Positions 43,661-53,221 are shown, counted from the stretch's first letter. The stretch is DNA of 64,000 nt from Corallococcus caeni (GCF_036245865.1 NZ_BTTW01000002.1:1178001-1242000); one strand, 5' to 3'. Notes: generated from the letters alone by a model not told the origin. Numbers and translations: made by a program.

Positions 43661-45348
43661 GTGCGGTCTCCACTCCCGGGCTCCACGAGCCACAGCGCTT
43701 CTGCTGGCGCGAGCAGGACGTCTCCCTGCCCCTGACGCCCGCCGAGCAGGTCCTTCCACTCCCGCAGCGGCACGGACACGGACACGGGGCCCACGCCGAA
43801 GTTCACCAGGACGTGCAGGGGCTGACGGCCATGGCCTCGCGCCAGGTGCAGGACTCCAGGTGCTGGCAGCCGCGCCTCGCAGCCAGGGTCCTCCCGCAGC
43901 GCGAGCGTCCGGTCGCGCAGGCGGATGAGGTTCAGCAGGGACTTCCGGATGCTCGCGTGCACCGGCTGCCGGACCAACGCTCGCAGGGCGCCCTCCGTGT
44001 AGCGGTGCCGGTTCGCGGCGCGGGGGTTGGAGGGCTCGACGCCCACCGCGTCCGGCAGCCCGAACAGCGTGGGGAAATAGAGGCACGGCGTGGCCGGGAG
44101 CGCGAAGAGCAGCGCGTGCGCGGCCAGGTAGCGCTCGACGTCGAGCCCCGCCTCCGTGGAGAAGATGCGATGCAGGGAGCTGTTGAACTCGTACGGCCGG
44201 GGCTCTCTCCCCACGTCCGCGTGGGACACCCGGACGCCAGCACGCTCCATCCGCTCCAGCACCCGCCGCAGCGTCGGGGCATCCAGCGGCGGATCCATGG
44301 GACGCAGGTGCACGCCGTCATGCGTCTGGAGGAAGGCGTAGCCGTCACGGCCGTGGGCATCCGACGCGGATGCGTTCACCCAGTCCACCAGCGGACCGGC
44401 CTCACCCGCGAGCGCCGCCGCGAAGACGAGCAGCGGCACCGCGAGGTGGTTGTCGTGCTGCGCCAGCTCCTCGCCCAGGTAGCACCGCTCCCCTGCGCGG
44501 TGGTCCGTCTCCGCGAGCAGGCGCACCGACGGGTCCGCGAAATCAGTCACGGCTCGCAGCGCGCGCACCAGCAGCTTCGCCTCCGGCTGGTGCGGTCCTC
44601 CGGGAACGCGCTTCCACACGTGGGGAATGGCATCCAGGCGCACGACCCGCGCGCCCGCCTCCACCAACCGCAGCAGCGTCCCCGCCATGGACAGGAAGAC
44701 GTCCGGCGAGCCGTGGTTCAGGTCCACCTGCGCGCGCCCATACGTGCACCACGCCCAGACCGCGCGGCTCCCCGTGTCGAAGCGCTGGAGGATGGAGGAG
44801 GTCCGCACCCGCGTGCCCCACTCGATGGCCTGCGGCTCGGAGAAGAGGTGGAAGTCCCCGGGCCGCCCCTCGCCGCGCAGCACGTCCCGGAACGCCGGGT
44901 GCGACGTGGACACGTGGTTCATCACCAGGTCGAGCATCAGCCCGCCGCCCACCTCCGACAGCCGCTCCAGGTCCTCCCATCCCCCCAGGCGCGGATGCAC
45001 GGCCTGGTGGTCCACCACCGCGAAGCCGTCATCCCCGTCCGACACATAGGGCGGCAGCACATGCAGCAGGGCCGGCCCCACGCCGCCGACTTCTTCCAGG
45101 AGGAAGCGCCGCAGCGCCGCGAGCGGAGCCAACTCCCCGTCGAGCACGTGGTCCGGGTACACGGCGATGACCGCGGGCCGCGCGTCCACCGCCGCGCGCC
45201 CGGGCTTCAGGCGCGCGCGGACGCCCTCCGCCGTCTGGGACAGCTCCCGGACGAGCGCCTCCGCGCGCTCCGCCCCGTAGAGCTGTCCCAGCGCGTCCCC
45301 CAGCCGCACCCGTGCGAGTGGGGTCGCCGTGTTGCCGGAGGCGCTCAT
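43657..45348 (-). CDS. GH13_18-type sugar phosphorylase
   Basis: A 563-residue alpha-amylase-superfamily enzyme. Conserved regions are LMLDLVMNH, GARVVRLDA (nucleophile Asp239), RLLAETDH (acid/base Glu280) and LQTHDGVH (Asp344). The THDG form of region IV and the ALP-x-x-P-C-L-Y-F segment fit subfamily 18, which includes sucrose and glucosylglycerate phosphorylases. These convert a glycoside plus phosphate to sugar 1-phosphate, or run in reverse as glycosyltransferases. It has no signal peptide, so it acts in the cytoplasm. Overlaps both neighbours by 4 bases. In this cluster it may glycosylate the product or supply a sugar phosphate. Confidence 0.8.
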   Translation of the reverse strand: MSASGNTATPLARVRLGDALGQLYGAERAEALVRELSQTAEGVRARLKPGRAAVDARPAVIAVYPDHVLDGELAPLAALRRFLLEEVGGVGPALLHVLPPYVSDGDDGFAVVDHQAVHPRLGGWEDLERLSEVGGGLMLDLVMNHVSTSHPAFRDVLRGEGRPGDFHLFSEPQAIEWGTRVRTSSILQRFDTGSRAVWAWCTYGRAQVDLNHGSPDVFLSMAGTLLRLVEAGARVVRLDAIPHVWKRVPGGPHQPEAKLLVRALRAVTDFADPSVRLLAETDHRAGERCYLGEELAQHDNHLAVPLLVFAAALAGEAGPLVDWVNASASDAHGRDGYAFLQTHDGVHLRPMDPPLDAPTLRRVLERMERAGVRVSHADVGREPRPYEFNSSLHRIFSTEAGLDVERYLAAHALLFALPATPCLYFPTLFGLPDAVGVEPSNPRAANRHRYTEGALRALVRQPVHASIRKSLLNLIRLRDRTLALREDPGCEARLPAPGVLHLARGHGRQPLHVLVNFGVGPVSVSVPLREWKDLLGGRQGQGDVLLAPAEALWLVEPGSGDRT

Positions 45349-46256
45349 CCCTGGTGCTCGAGGACGTACGTGATGCTGCCCTGGAGGAACTCCACCGCGC
45401 GCGCCAGCTCCGGCTCCGCTGCCATGCGCCTGGCCATGCGCTGGTGGAGCGCTTCGATGCGCGTGAGGCACTCACCCAGCGGGCCCGTCGCGCAGTCCGC
45501 GTGGATGGAGAGCCCTTCCGCCAGCAGGCTCCGGTCCACCTCGCCCGCGGTGGCCATCGCCTTGCGCGACTCGATGAGCAGCCACTTGCGCGCCGCGCTC
45601 GTCACGCCCAGGGCCGCGAGGATGGAGACCAGCGCTTCCTCCACCGCGATGCGTGCCACGTGCCGGCTGGACTCCTCGCTGACGGCGCGGTGGCTGATGG
45701 CGTCCTCCAGGTACTCGTGGACCTCCATGAAGTGCCGCACGGTGAGGTAGGTGGGCAGCAGCTCCACCAGGAACTCGTCCCGCCAGCTCGCCACCAGGCT
45801 CGGGTTCAGCAGCGGAAGCCCCGCGCGCAGCCGGTGCAGGAAACGCAGCTCCGGGCCGTCGATGATGGGGATGAACTTCAGCTCGGACGGCTTGTAGAGC
45901 GCCGGCGCGATGGCCGTCATCCAGGTCATGATCTCCGCCACGCGGCCGCGCTCCGCGAGCTCGATGTTGACCTCGATGCCGTCGCAGTACTGGAGCGCTT
46001 CACTGAAGCGGCTGTTCTTGAAGCGCACGCCGTCCTTCGTCGAGATGAGCGACGTGCGGTGCGGCACCAGCACCATCAGGTCCACGTCCGAGCTGGGCGT
46101 GCCGTTGCCTGCCGCGAGCGAACCCGTCAGCAGCACGCCGCACGAGGCGGGGTCGCTGACCAGCTCCGACAGGATGCGCTCGACGTCCACGCCGTGGGCG
46201 CGGAGCGTCTGCGTGGTGAGCGGTTGACCACTGGAGAGCTGATGTGTGCGCTTCAT
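45345..46256 (-). CDS. Pol-beta-fold nucleotidyltransferase
   Basis: A 303-residue protein with an N-terminal minimal nucleotidyltransferase domain. The motif is LLTGSLAAGNGTPSSDVDLM, giving Gly45-Ser46 and Asp57/Asp59, with a third carboxylate near Glu95 (GIEVNIEL). The rest is helical, as in HEPN-like or substrate-binding tails. Such enzymes transfer NMP groups to small molecules, proteins or RNA. Here the setting suggests a small-molecule nucleotidyl transfer, possibly of the phosphoramidate-bearing nucleotide, but that is inference. Overlaps both neighbours by 4 bases. Confidence 0.72.
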   Translation of the reverse strand: MKRTHQLSSGQPLTTQTLRAHGVDVERILSELVSDPASCGVLLTGSLAAGNGTPSSDVDLMVLVPHRTSLISTKDGVRFKNSRFSEALQYCDGIEVNIELAERGRVAEIMTWMTAIAPALYKPSELKFIPIIDGPELRFLHRLRAGLPLLNPSLVASWRDEFLVELLPTYLTVRHFMEVHEYLEDAISHRAVSEESSRHVARIAVEEALVSILAALGVTSAARKWLLIESRKAMATAGEVDRSLLAEGLSIHADCATGPLGECLTRIEALHQRMARRMAAEPELARAVEFLQGSITYVLEHQG

Positions 46257-47503
46257 GATGCCACCTTCCCGCGTCCCTCATGGGACAGCTGCAAGTCCGA
46301 GAAAACGTCAGCGCACGCGTCCGCGACGGTGCGCACCATCTGCTCCTCATGCGTCCGCATCACGCTCAGGCGCAGCAGGCCGCGGCCCGCTGGGACGGCC
46401 GGGTGGATGACCGGGTTGGCGTAGATGCCCCGGTTCCACAGCAGCCTCCACGCCTGGAGCGTGTCGAAGTCCGCGCCCACCTCCACGCTGACGATGGGAC
46501 CGTCCGACGGAAGGGGCCGCAGCCCGCGCGCCACCAACGCCTCGCGCAGCGAGCGCACCCGCTCCTTCAATTGGGCCACCAGCCCCGGGTCCTCCTGGAG
46601 GATGCGCAGGGCGGCCAGCGCCGCGGCCACGGAGGCCGGCGTGTTGGCGGCGGTGAAGAGGAAGGGCCGCGTGAGGACGCGCAGCGCTTCAATCTGCTCC
46701 TTGTCCCCGATGATGGCGCCGCCGCACGAGCCCAGGCTCTTGGAGAAGGTGATGGTGATGAAGTCCGCGTCCTGGACGACGCCGTCCTCCTCCACGGTGC
46801 CCAGTCCCCGCGTGCCCACCGTGCCCAGGCCGTGCGCCTCGTCCACGACGAGCGCCAGCCGCGTCTCGCGGCACACCTCCAGGAACCGGCGCAGCGGAGC
46901 CCGGTCTCCGCGCATGGAGTAGACGCCCTCCACGACGCAGAGGCCGGAGGCGGTGTCCTCCTTCGCCTGGGCCAGCAGGTGCTCCGGGTCGTTGTGGCCG
47001 AAGCGCTTCATGGTCGCGCGCGCCAGCCACACGCCGTCCAGGACGGAGGCGTGCATCTCCTCGTCCACCCAGGCGCGGTCATTGCGGCCCAGGAGCGAGC
47101 TCATCAGGCCCAGGTTGGCGCCGTAGCCGGTGGAGAACACCATGGCGCCGGTGCGGCCGTAGAAGCGCCGCAGCGCGTCCTCCAACTCCTCGTGGAGCGC
47201 CAGGTTGCCGTTGAGCAGGCGCGAGCCCGTCACGCCCGCGCCCCAGCGGCCGGACGCCTCCTGCGCGGCGGCGATGACGCGCGGGTCGTTCGCGAGCCCC
47301 AGGTAGTTGTTGGAGCCGAAGTTGAGGATGTCCCGGCCCTCCATGCGGGTGATGGGGCCGGTGGCCGACTCCACCCGCGTGAAGTAGGGGAGGCGGCCAA
47401 TGCGCTTGCCCAGCCGGGCCTGCGCCACGCGCGGATCCCCGAGCAGCCGCTGGATGACGGGCACCCGAGGGCGGCCCGCCGTGTCTTGTTCAGGTCGTGT
47501 CAT
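46253..47503 (-). CDS. Alpha-oxoamine synthase (PLP aminotransferase class I/II)
   Basis: A 416-residue PLP enzyme of the AOS family (8-amino-7-oxononanoate synthase, glycine C-acetyltransferase, serine palmitoyltransferase). Visible motifs are NFGSNNYLGLANDP, WGAGVTGSRLLNGN, the cofactor Asp in VVDEAHGLGTVG and the Schiff-base Lys255 in ITFSKSLGSCGG. The chemistry is decarboxylative condensation of an amino acid with an acyl thioester to a 2-amino ketone. No biotin genes are near, so it is more likely to serve the cluster product. The start overlaps the permease gene by 14 bases. Confidence 0.85.
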   Translation of the reverse strand: MTRPEQDTAGRPRVPVIQRLLGDPRVAQARLGKRIGRLPYFTRVESATGPITRMEGRDILNFGSNNYLGLANDPRVIAAAQEASGRWGAGVTGSRLLNGNLALHEELEDALRRFYGRTGAMVFSTGYGANLGLMSSLLGRNDRAWVDEEMHASVLDGVWLARATMKRFGHNDPEHLLAQAKEDTASGLCVVEGVYSMRGDRAPLRRFLEVCRETRLALVVDEAHGLGTVGTRGLGTVEEDGVVQDADFITITFSKSLGSCGGAIIGDKEQIEALRVLTRPFLFTAANTPASVAAALAALRILQEDPGLVAQLKERVRSLREALVARGLRPLPSDGPIVSVEVGADFDTLQAWRLLWNRGIYANPVIHPAVPAGRGLLRLSVMRTHEEQMVRTVADACADVFSDLQLSHEGRGKVAS

Positions 47504-48299
47504 GTTTTTGGTCCCGGAAGTCGAACGCCAAGCTCGCGGCGGTCGCGCAGACAGCAGTGAAGGTGAGGATGACGGCGGTGCTCTGGAGCACGACGCTCCA
47601 GCGGCCCTGGCCGAAGGTGGCTTCGTTGAGCGCGCGCAGGGCCCAGTAGTGCGGCGTGGCGTAGCCGAGCGTGCGCGACCAACCCGGCAGCGCTTCGGTG
47701 GCGACGATGGCGCCACCCACCGCGCTGAACGTCACCAGCACCAGGTAGGAGAGGTTGGAGAGCGTGGCGGTGCTGCGCGTGATGGCGAAGAGGAGGAAGC
47801 CCAGGGCCGAACCGCTGGTCACCAGCGCCGCGCCGGTGAGGGCCACCTGGAGGACGTCGCCATTCAATGGCAGCCCCAGGAACACCGCCGCGAAGCCCGT
47901 GAAGAGCAGCAGCTGCACGAAAGACATCGCGCACGCGGGCAACACCTTGCCCATGGCGAACGCGAGCCGGGCGGGGCGGATCAACGCCTGCCTGCCGTGG
48001 GTGTGGTACCAGAAGTCCCGGTAGAAGGCGTGACCGGAGTAGGTCACCACCATGTAGCTGAACATCACCGCGAAGCCGATGGTGGCCCGGCCCATGGCGC
48101 CCGGCGCCGCGTCGAGCCCCGACACCCCCGGGCCCAGGATGGCGGAGAGCACCGCGGGCAGGATGAAGATGAACACCATGGCCGTGCGCTCGCGCGCGAG
48201 CACCCGCCACTCCGTCAGCGCGTAGCAACGCACCACGTTGACAAAACCCGCCACGCCGCTGGGTGCGGAGGGGGCACTGGAAGCGATGTCTGGATTCAT
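47490..48299 (-). CDS. ABC-2 type permease
   Basis: A 269-residue membrane protein with six predicted helices, starting in TAMVFIFILPAVLSAILGPG. It includes the ABC-2 exporter block ALVTSGSALGFLLFAITRS. The start overlaps the stop of the ATPase gene as ATGA. ABC-2 permeases export drugs, glycolipids or polysaccharides. This one probably exports the product made by the downstream genes. Confidence 0.85.
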   Translation of the reverse strand: MNPDIASSAPSAPSGVAGFVNVVRCYALTEWRVLARERTAMVFIFILPAVLSAILGPGVSGLDAAPGAMGRATIGFAVMFSYMVVTYSGHAFYRDFWYHTHGRQALIRPARLAFAMGKVLPACAMSFVQLLLFTGFAAVFLGLPLNGDVLQVALTGAALVTSGSALGFLLFAITRSTATLSNLSYLVLVTFSAVGGAIVATEALPGWSRTLGYATPHYWALRALNEATFGQGRWSVVLQSTAVILTFTAVCATAASLAFDFRDQKHDTT

Positions 48300-49261
48300 G
48301 GCCCTTCCGACTCCCGGGCGAAGGCGCTCAGGGAGGGGTCCCGCAGCAGGATGTCGCGCAGCCGGTTGCCGGACAGGCGCAGCTCGGACAGGTGGACGTC
48401 GGAGGGGACCTCGCCCAGCTTCGAGCGGACCTCCTCCAGGCTGCTGGTGGCGAGCGTGAGCTCCCACGAAGCCTCGGCGCCCCGCAGCGACAGCGTGCGC
48501 GCCTGACTCGACAGGACCGCTCCCAGAGCTCCCAGGTCGCGCGTCTTCCCGTCGCGCAGCAGCACCAGCTCCGTGGACAACTCCTCGATGTCCTCGGGGT
48601 AGTGCGCGGTGACCAGCACCGCGGCGCCCTCCTCGCGCCACGCGCGCACCCGGCGCACCACCAGCTGGCGGGCCTCGAAGTCGAGCGCGACGGTGGGCTC
48701 ATCCAGCAGCCGGATGGGCGGCGCATGGACGAAGCTCGCCGCCAGGTGCACGAGCCGCCGCTGCCCCCCTGACAGGTGATGCACGCGCGTGCGGGCAATG
48801 GGACCCAGCGCGAACTCCTCCAGGGTCCGCTCGATGGCGGCCTTTGCTTCTGCGCGCCCCAACAACAGCCGGGCCAGGTGCCCGACGTTCTCCTCCACCG
48901 TGAGCACGGGATAGAGCGCGATGGCCTGCGTCGCGAACCCGATGGCGCGGCGCGCGGGCAGCCCGCCCACGTCGAGCCGCACCGAGCCTCCCGCCGTTCC
49001 CCGCACGGTGCCGGTGAGGGCCCCCAGCAGCGTCGTCTTGCCCGCGCCGTTGGCCCCGAGCAGCCCCACGGACGTCCCCGCCTTCAAGTGGAGGGAGGCC
49101 TCGCGGAGTACGGGCGTCCCCTGGGCGAAGGCGAACGAAAGCCGCTCCGCGGAGAGCAGGGCGGTTCCGTGCGCGGGCCCCAGGGATTGACGAAGACGCC
49201 CAGGTGTCTTGATTGGATCCTGAAATGCTTCTTGTTCAGGAAAAGAATGTTTGTCGGTCAT
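48296..49261 (-). CDS. ABC transporter ATPase
   Basis: A 321-residue ATPase with Walker A GANGAGKTTL, signature VHHLSGGQRRLVHLA, Walker B PIRLLDEPTVAL and switch His in VLVTAHYPED. The first 35 residues are an extension before the domain. The C-terminal 90 residues are the extra domain typical of DrrA/CcmA-type exporters. It opens the six-gene operon; its promoter should lie in the 196-base gap shared with the divergent gene at 49458. Confidence 0.9.
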   Translation of the reverse strand: MTDKHSFPEQEAFQDPIKTPGRLRQSLGPAHGTALLSAERLSFAFAQGTPVLREASLHLKAGTSVGLLGANGAGKTTLLGALTGTVRGTAGGSVRLDVGGLPARRAIGFATQAIALYPVLTVEENVGHLARLLLGRAEAKAAIERTLEEFALGPIARTRVHHLSGGQRRLVHLAASFVHAPPIRLLDEPTVALDFEARQLVVRRVRAWREEGAAVLVTAHYPEDIEELSTELVLLRDGKTRDLGALGAVLSSQARTLSLRGAEASWELTLATSSLEEVRSKLGEVPSDVHLSELRLSGNRLRDILLRDPSLSAFARESEGP

Positions 49262-49353
49262 CGTCGGGATGACCTTCTACAGATGCGGTCTGACATCCGG
49301 CGTCAGCCGCCTGCGTCGAGGATGAGCTGGCCATACCCATCACGGAGCGCTCG

Positions 49354-49461
49354 ATGAAAGCCTTTGTCACCTCGCACGTCCTGCTCGCTTTCGCGGCGCT
49401 CTCCCGTTGCTCTCCGCGGACCGTGAGGATCCTCGACGGGCCGGTTAGGATGGACGGGTGA
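49354..49461 (+). CDS. Possible 35-residue leader peptide
   Basis: ATG 49354 starts a short frame ([19 protein letters not shown] and 16 more residues). Its TGA overlaps the GTG start of the RluA-like gene. It could couple translation or be the remains of a signal peptide. No ribosome binding site is obvious. Confidence 0.22.
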   Translation: MKAFVTSHVLLAFAALSRCSPRTVRILDGPVRMDG

Positions 49462-50369
49462 CGTCCAACTCAGGCCTGAATGACGGCTACGTGTACCGCG
49501 AGCAGATCGAAGCCGGCGCCGGGCGCAGCGCGCTTGCCTACCTGACGGACACGTACCGGCACTCCTCCGAAGCGGAGTGGCGCGCCCGCTTCCTGCGCGG
49601 TGAGGTCCAGCTGGATGGCGTCACGGCGACCGGCGACGAAGTGCTGCGCGCCCGGCAGGTGCTGTGCTGGCACCGCCCTCCCTGGCAGGAGGGAGAGACG
49701 CCGGACAGCTTCGAGCTGGTGCACGAGGACGCGACGCTGCTCGCGGTCATCAAGCCGAGCGGGTTGCCGACGATTCCCTCGGGCGGCTTCCTCAAGAACA
49801 CGCTGCTCTCGTTCGTGAGGAGGCGCTGGCCGGAGGCTTCGGCGCTGCACCGCCTGGGGCGGGCGACCTCGGGGCTCGTGCTCTTCTCCCGCACGCGCGA
49901 GGCGGCCGCACGTCTCTCGCGCGACTGGCGCGAGGGCAGCGTGGAGAAGCGCTACCGCGCGCTCTCGGAGGGGCTCGCGGTGCAGGAGCATTACGAGATC
50001 CGCGCGCCCATCGGGCTGGTGCCCCATCCCCTGCTGGGCTCCGTGCACGGGGCAACCCCCCAGGGCAAGGCGTCGAGTAGCAGCGCCCGGGTGCTGGAGC
50101 GACGTGCCGACCAGACGCTCTTCGAGGTTCACATCCACACGGGGCGTCCCGAGCAGATCCGCATCCACCTGGCGTTCATCGGCCACCCGCTCGCGGGAGA
50201 CCCGCTGTTCGCCGCAGGGGGGCTGCCCCGTGAGCACTCGCCCGGGCTGCCCGGAGACGGCGGCTACCTGCTCCACGCGGAGACGCTCGCCTTCACCCAT
50301 CCGCTGTCGGGGGAGCGCCTGCGCTTGTACGCGCCACCGCCTCCCGGGCTGAGGACCGCCGAAGGCTGA
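49458..50369 (+). CDS. RluA-family pseudouridine synthase with variant active site
   Basis: A 303-residue protein with an S4-like N-terminal part ([20 protein letters not shown]) and an RluA catalytic fold ([49 protein letters not shown]). The active-site motif normally reads H-R-L-D; here it is [10 protein letters not shown], with Gly134 where the catalytic Asp is expected. The codon is GGG, two changes from GAC. I believe some related subgroups carry the same variant, but this is from memory. It may be inactive or use another residue. GTG start with AGGATGG upstream. Confidence 0.8.
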   Translation: MTSNSGLNDGYVYREQIEAGAGRSALAYLTDTYRHSSEAEWRARFLRGEVQLDGVTATGDEVLRARQVLCWHRPPWQEGETPDSFELVHEDATLLAVIKPSGLPTIPSGGFLKNTLLSFVRRRWPEASALHRLGRATSGLVLFSRTREAAARLSRDWREGSVEKRYRALSEGLAVQEHYEIRAPIGLVPHPLLGSVHGATPQGKASSSSARVLERRADQTLFEVHIHTGRPEQIRIHLAFIGHPLAGDPLFAAGGLPREHSPGLPGDGGYLLHAETLAFTHPLSGERLRLYAPPPPGLRTAEG

Positions 50370-50587
50370 CGTACGCCCGCTGGCCCGGTCGCGTCTTCCT
50401 GGGGCACGTGACGCGAATGACCGCCAGCCCGCAATCGGGCTGCTCCCCGGGCCAGTTCTTCCGCTGGCCACCGGTTTCCACCTTCGTCCCGGTTCCGACT
50501 CCCGAGAGGACTCTCGGTGTGTCCGTCGGTGCTGCACGCCCACCGCTCGGTGAGCGCGCGGGCAAAGACAAACAGGATGGGGGCAAG

Positions 50588-51424
50588 ATGAAGAAGAAGA
50601 TGAAATGGGCGCTGGGGTTCTTGTCGCTGCTCGCAATCACTGGCTGCGCCGACGACGACGTCTTCTACGACCCGTACTACTACGACTCCGCCTACTACGA
50701 TCCCTACTATGGGGCGTACGACGCGGCGTGGAGCTACGCCTGGGTCGATCCGGTCTACAGCTATTGGTATTACAGCATCGGCAGGTTGCTGCCCCTGTCC
50801 ACTGGCAGCGGGCAGCCTCAGGCCCCCGTCGACGTGAACGCGGCGGCCGCACAGCTCGCGGCGAACGCCTCCTCCAACTTCACTCCCGCCGGGTGCGCCA
50901 CCGCCACCGCGTCGGGCGCGACGGTGAACTACACCTTCAACAACTGCGCGGCGCCGGTCGTGCTCCAGCAGATCTCCGGCAACGTGCAGTTGGTGCTCGC
51001 TGACAACCAGGGGCAGCTCTCCATGAACGCCACCTCGTCCAACCTCTCCATCAACGGAGCGCCCTTCAACCTCTCCATGCAGATCACCGGCTCCCCTCCC
51101 AACGGGAACCAGCGCCAGGTGACCATCGCCTCCAACAGCTTCTCGCCGGATCGCTTCGACACGAGATCGTCCCAGAGCACCGTCACCTGGGTGGCGGGCA
51201 GCGGGTGCTTCACCCTGGACAGTCAGTCGACGGGCACGCGCAACGGCCTCAGTTCGTCGACGACCGTGTCGGGCTACCAGCGCTGCGCCAACCAGTGCCC
51301 CTCGGCGGGGTCGGTGACGACGCAGACGAGCTCTGGGACGTTCACCTCGTCGTTCAACGGCTCCAGCACCATCACCGTCACCGGGCCGAACGGCAACACC
51401 CAGTCGTATTCACTGGGCTGCTGA
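50588..51424 (+). CDS. Tyr-rich lipoprotein
   Basis: A 278-residue lipoprotein. The signal is MKKKMKWALGFLSLLAITGC (Cys20). The mature N-terminus is extraordinarily Tyr/Asp-rich (DPYYYDSAYYDPYYGAYDA). The rest is Ser/Thr/Asn-rich beta sequence with four widely spaced Cys (ATPAGCATATASG-like and NCAAPVVLQQ segments). The gene has ATGGGGGC shortly before its ATG. No known family. The Tyr cluster could serve cross-linking or metal or surface binding, but that is speculative. Confidence 0.75.
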   Translation: MKKKMKWALGFLSLLAITGCADDDVFYDPYYYDSAYYDPYYGAYDAAWSYAWVDPVYSYWYYSIGRLLPLSTGSGQPQAPVDVNAAAAQLAANASSNFTPAGCATATASGATVNYTFNNCAAPVVLQQISGNVQLVLADNQGQLSMNATSSNLSINGAPFNLSMQITGSPPNGNQRQVTIASNSFSPDRFDTRSSQSTVTWVAGSGCFTLDSQSTGTRNGLSSSTTVSGYQRCANQCPSAGSVTTQTSSGTFTSSFNGSSTITVTGPNGNTQSYSLGC

Positions 51425-51438
51425 GCTCCAGGCACCGC

Positions 51439-51471
51439 GGGCGGGCGGGGGCACCCGGCTCCCGCCCGCCC
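51439..51471 (+). terminator. GC hairpin after the Tyr-rich lipoprotein
   Basis: GGGCGGGCGGG (51439-51449) and CCCGCCCGCCC (51461-51471) pair perfectly with an 11-base loop, 15 bases past the stop. No T-run follows. The remaining bases to 51660 contain no gene I can support. Confidence 0.5.
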
Positions 51472-51660
51472 CAGGCGCCTGCCTGCTGTTGCTCCGGCCC
51501 CGCTTCACGACGCGCGTCCCGCCCCTCGGGGCGCGCGACCCCTTGCCTGCCTCTCCAGACAGATGGAACGCGCGTGACGATATTGCGCTCATGCCGCGGC
51601 TCGTCATGTGCCGGGCTTCAACTGAGCTGGCGCGCAGCCACTGCGCGAGGAGGGACACCC

Positions 51661-53169
51661 GTGCTGAATACCGAAGCCATTGGCGAACCCCTGATGCACC
51701 TGGACAGCCGCCGCCTGCTTGCTGGCGCCCGGCGCGCCGTCCCGGAGGCCTTCGACGCCCAGGGCCGGCTGCTCTCACCCGTCGCGGGTCGGTGGATCCA
51801 TCCGCCTGCCTGGTTCAATGCCAGCTCACCCATTGACGGCAGCGTCATCGCGGAGCTGCCGCTGCTCGGCGCCGCACAGGTGGCGTCGGGCGTCGAGCAG
51901 GCAGCGGCGGAGTTCGCTCCCTGGGCGGCCCGTCCACTCGAGGACCGCGCCCGAGCCGTCGCGGAGGCGGTGGTGCTGCTTCACGCGCACCGGGACCTGC
52001 TCGTGCGAATCCTGGCGTGGGACATCGGCAAGACGCTGCCCACCGCGTACAACGACGTGGACCGTTGCCTCGCGGGCATCGCGTGGTACCTGGAGCGGAT
52101 GGGCTCGATGCTCGACGGCCGCAAGCCGCTCGGCCTCGTGTCGAACATCGCCTCCTGGAACTATCCCTTCTCGGTGCTGCTGCTCAACGTGCTCGTCCAG
52201 ACGCTCGCGGGCAACTCGGTCATCGCGAAGATCCCGACCCAGGGCGGCGGTGTCTCCCTCACGCTCGCCTTCGCGCTGCTGCGCCGCGCGGGCCTTCCCG
52301 TCTCGCTCGTCGGCGGGCGGGGCAGGGACCTCTCCGAGGCGCTCGTCGGCCACCCTCGCATCGGAGGCGTCGCCTTCATTGGTGGCCGCGCCAACGGTGC
52401 GGAGGTCCACCGCCGCCTGCGCGAAACGGACAAGCGCTACGCGCTGGAGATGGAGGGCGTGAACGCCTACGCCATCACGCACTTCTCGGACTGGGACGCG
52501 CTCGCAAGACAGATTCGAGCGGGCTTCGACTTCGGCAAGCAACGCTGCACGGCCTACACCCGGTGGGTCGTCGAGAAGTCGCTCGTCCCGAGGTTCGTCC
52601 GGACGTATGTCGACACCGTCTCGGCGTTGCGCGTGGGCAATCCGGTCCTGGGCGCGCACGTGGACTTCGGGCCCCTCATCTCTCCCAGCAAGGTGGAGGA
52701 GCTCCGCTCGCTCATCGCCGAAGCGCGGGAGCGGGGCACGGCGGTACTGCATGAGGGCGAGCTGGCGGAGGACGCCTTCACCCCGCGACAGGAGCGGGGC
52801 GCGTATCTGCCGCCCGTCCTGCTCTTCGGCGTCCCGCGCGACAGCGAGCTCTACCTGCGCGAGCCCTTCGGTCCCGTCGACATCGTGGTGTCGGTGGACT
52901 CCGAGGAGGAACTGGTGCGGGAGGCCAACGTCTCCAACGGCGCGCTCGTGGCCTCGGTGGCGACGGATGACCCCGAGCTCGCACAGCGCATCGCCTCGCG
53001 GCTCCACGCCTTCAAGGTCGGCATCAACGCGCTGCGCTCGCGCGGCGACCGCGAGGAGTCCTTCGGTGGCAAGGGCGGCTCGTGGGCGGGCGCCTTCGTG
53101 GGTGGTACCCACCTGGTGCGCGCCTTCACCGACGGCCCCCATCCTCTCGAAGGCAACTGGCCAGACTGA
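51661..53169 (+). CDS. Aldehyde dehydrogenase family protein
   Basis: A 502-residue NAD(P)-dependent aldehyde dehydrogenase. Key residues are Asn167 in IASWNYPFSV, the general base Glu263 in ALEMEGVNAY (where most members have E-L-G-G), and the nucleophile Cys296 in FGKQRCTAYT. Later motifs PLISPSKVEEL and YLREPFGPVDIVV are standard. GTG 51661 is preceded by AGGAGGG at optimal distance. The substrate is unknown; the altered ELGG-like motif suggests an unusual subfamily. Confidence 0.88.
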   Translation: MLNTEAIGEPLMHLDSRRLLAGARRAVPEAFDAQGRLLSPVAGRWIHPPAWFNASSPIDGSVIAELPLLGAAQVASGVEQAAAEFAPWAARPLEDRARAVAEAVVLLHAHRDLLVRILAWDIGKTLPTAYNDVDRCLAGIAWYLERMGSMLDGRKPLGLVSNIASWNYPFSVLLLNVLVQTLAGNSVIAKIPTQGGGVSLTLAFALLRRAGLPVSLVGGRGRDLSEALVGHPRIGGVAFIGGRANGAEVHRRLRETDKRYALEMEGVNAYAITHFSDWDALARQIRAGFDFGKQRCTAYTRWVVEKSLVPRFVRTYVDTVSALRVGNPVLGAHVDFGPLISPSKVEELRSLIAEARERGTAVLHEGELAEDAFTPRQERGAYLPPVLLFGVPRDSELYLREPFGPVDIVVSVDSEEELVREANVSNGALVASVATDDPELAQRIASRLHAFKVGINALRSRGDREESFGGKGGSWAGAFVGGTHLVRAFTDGPHPLEGNWPD

Positions 53170-53221
53170 AGTCGACCCTCGCGTCGCCAGGAGAGGTCCC
53201 CCAGGGGTCCGGGGATTCACG

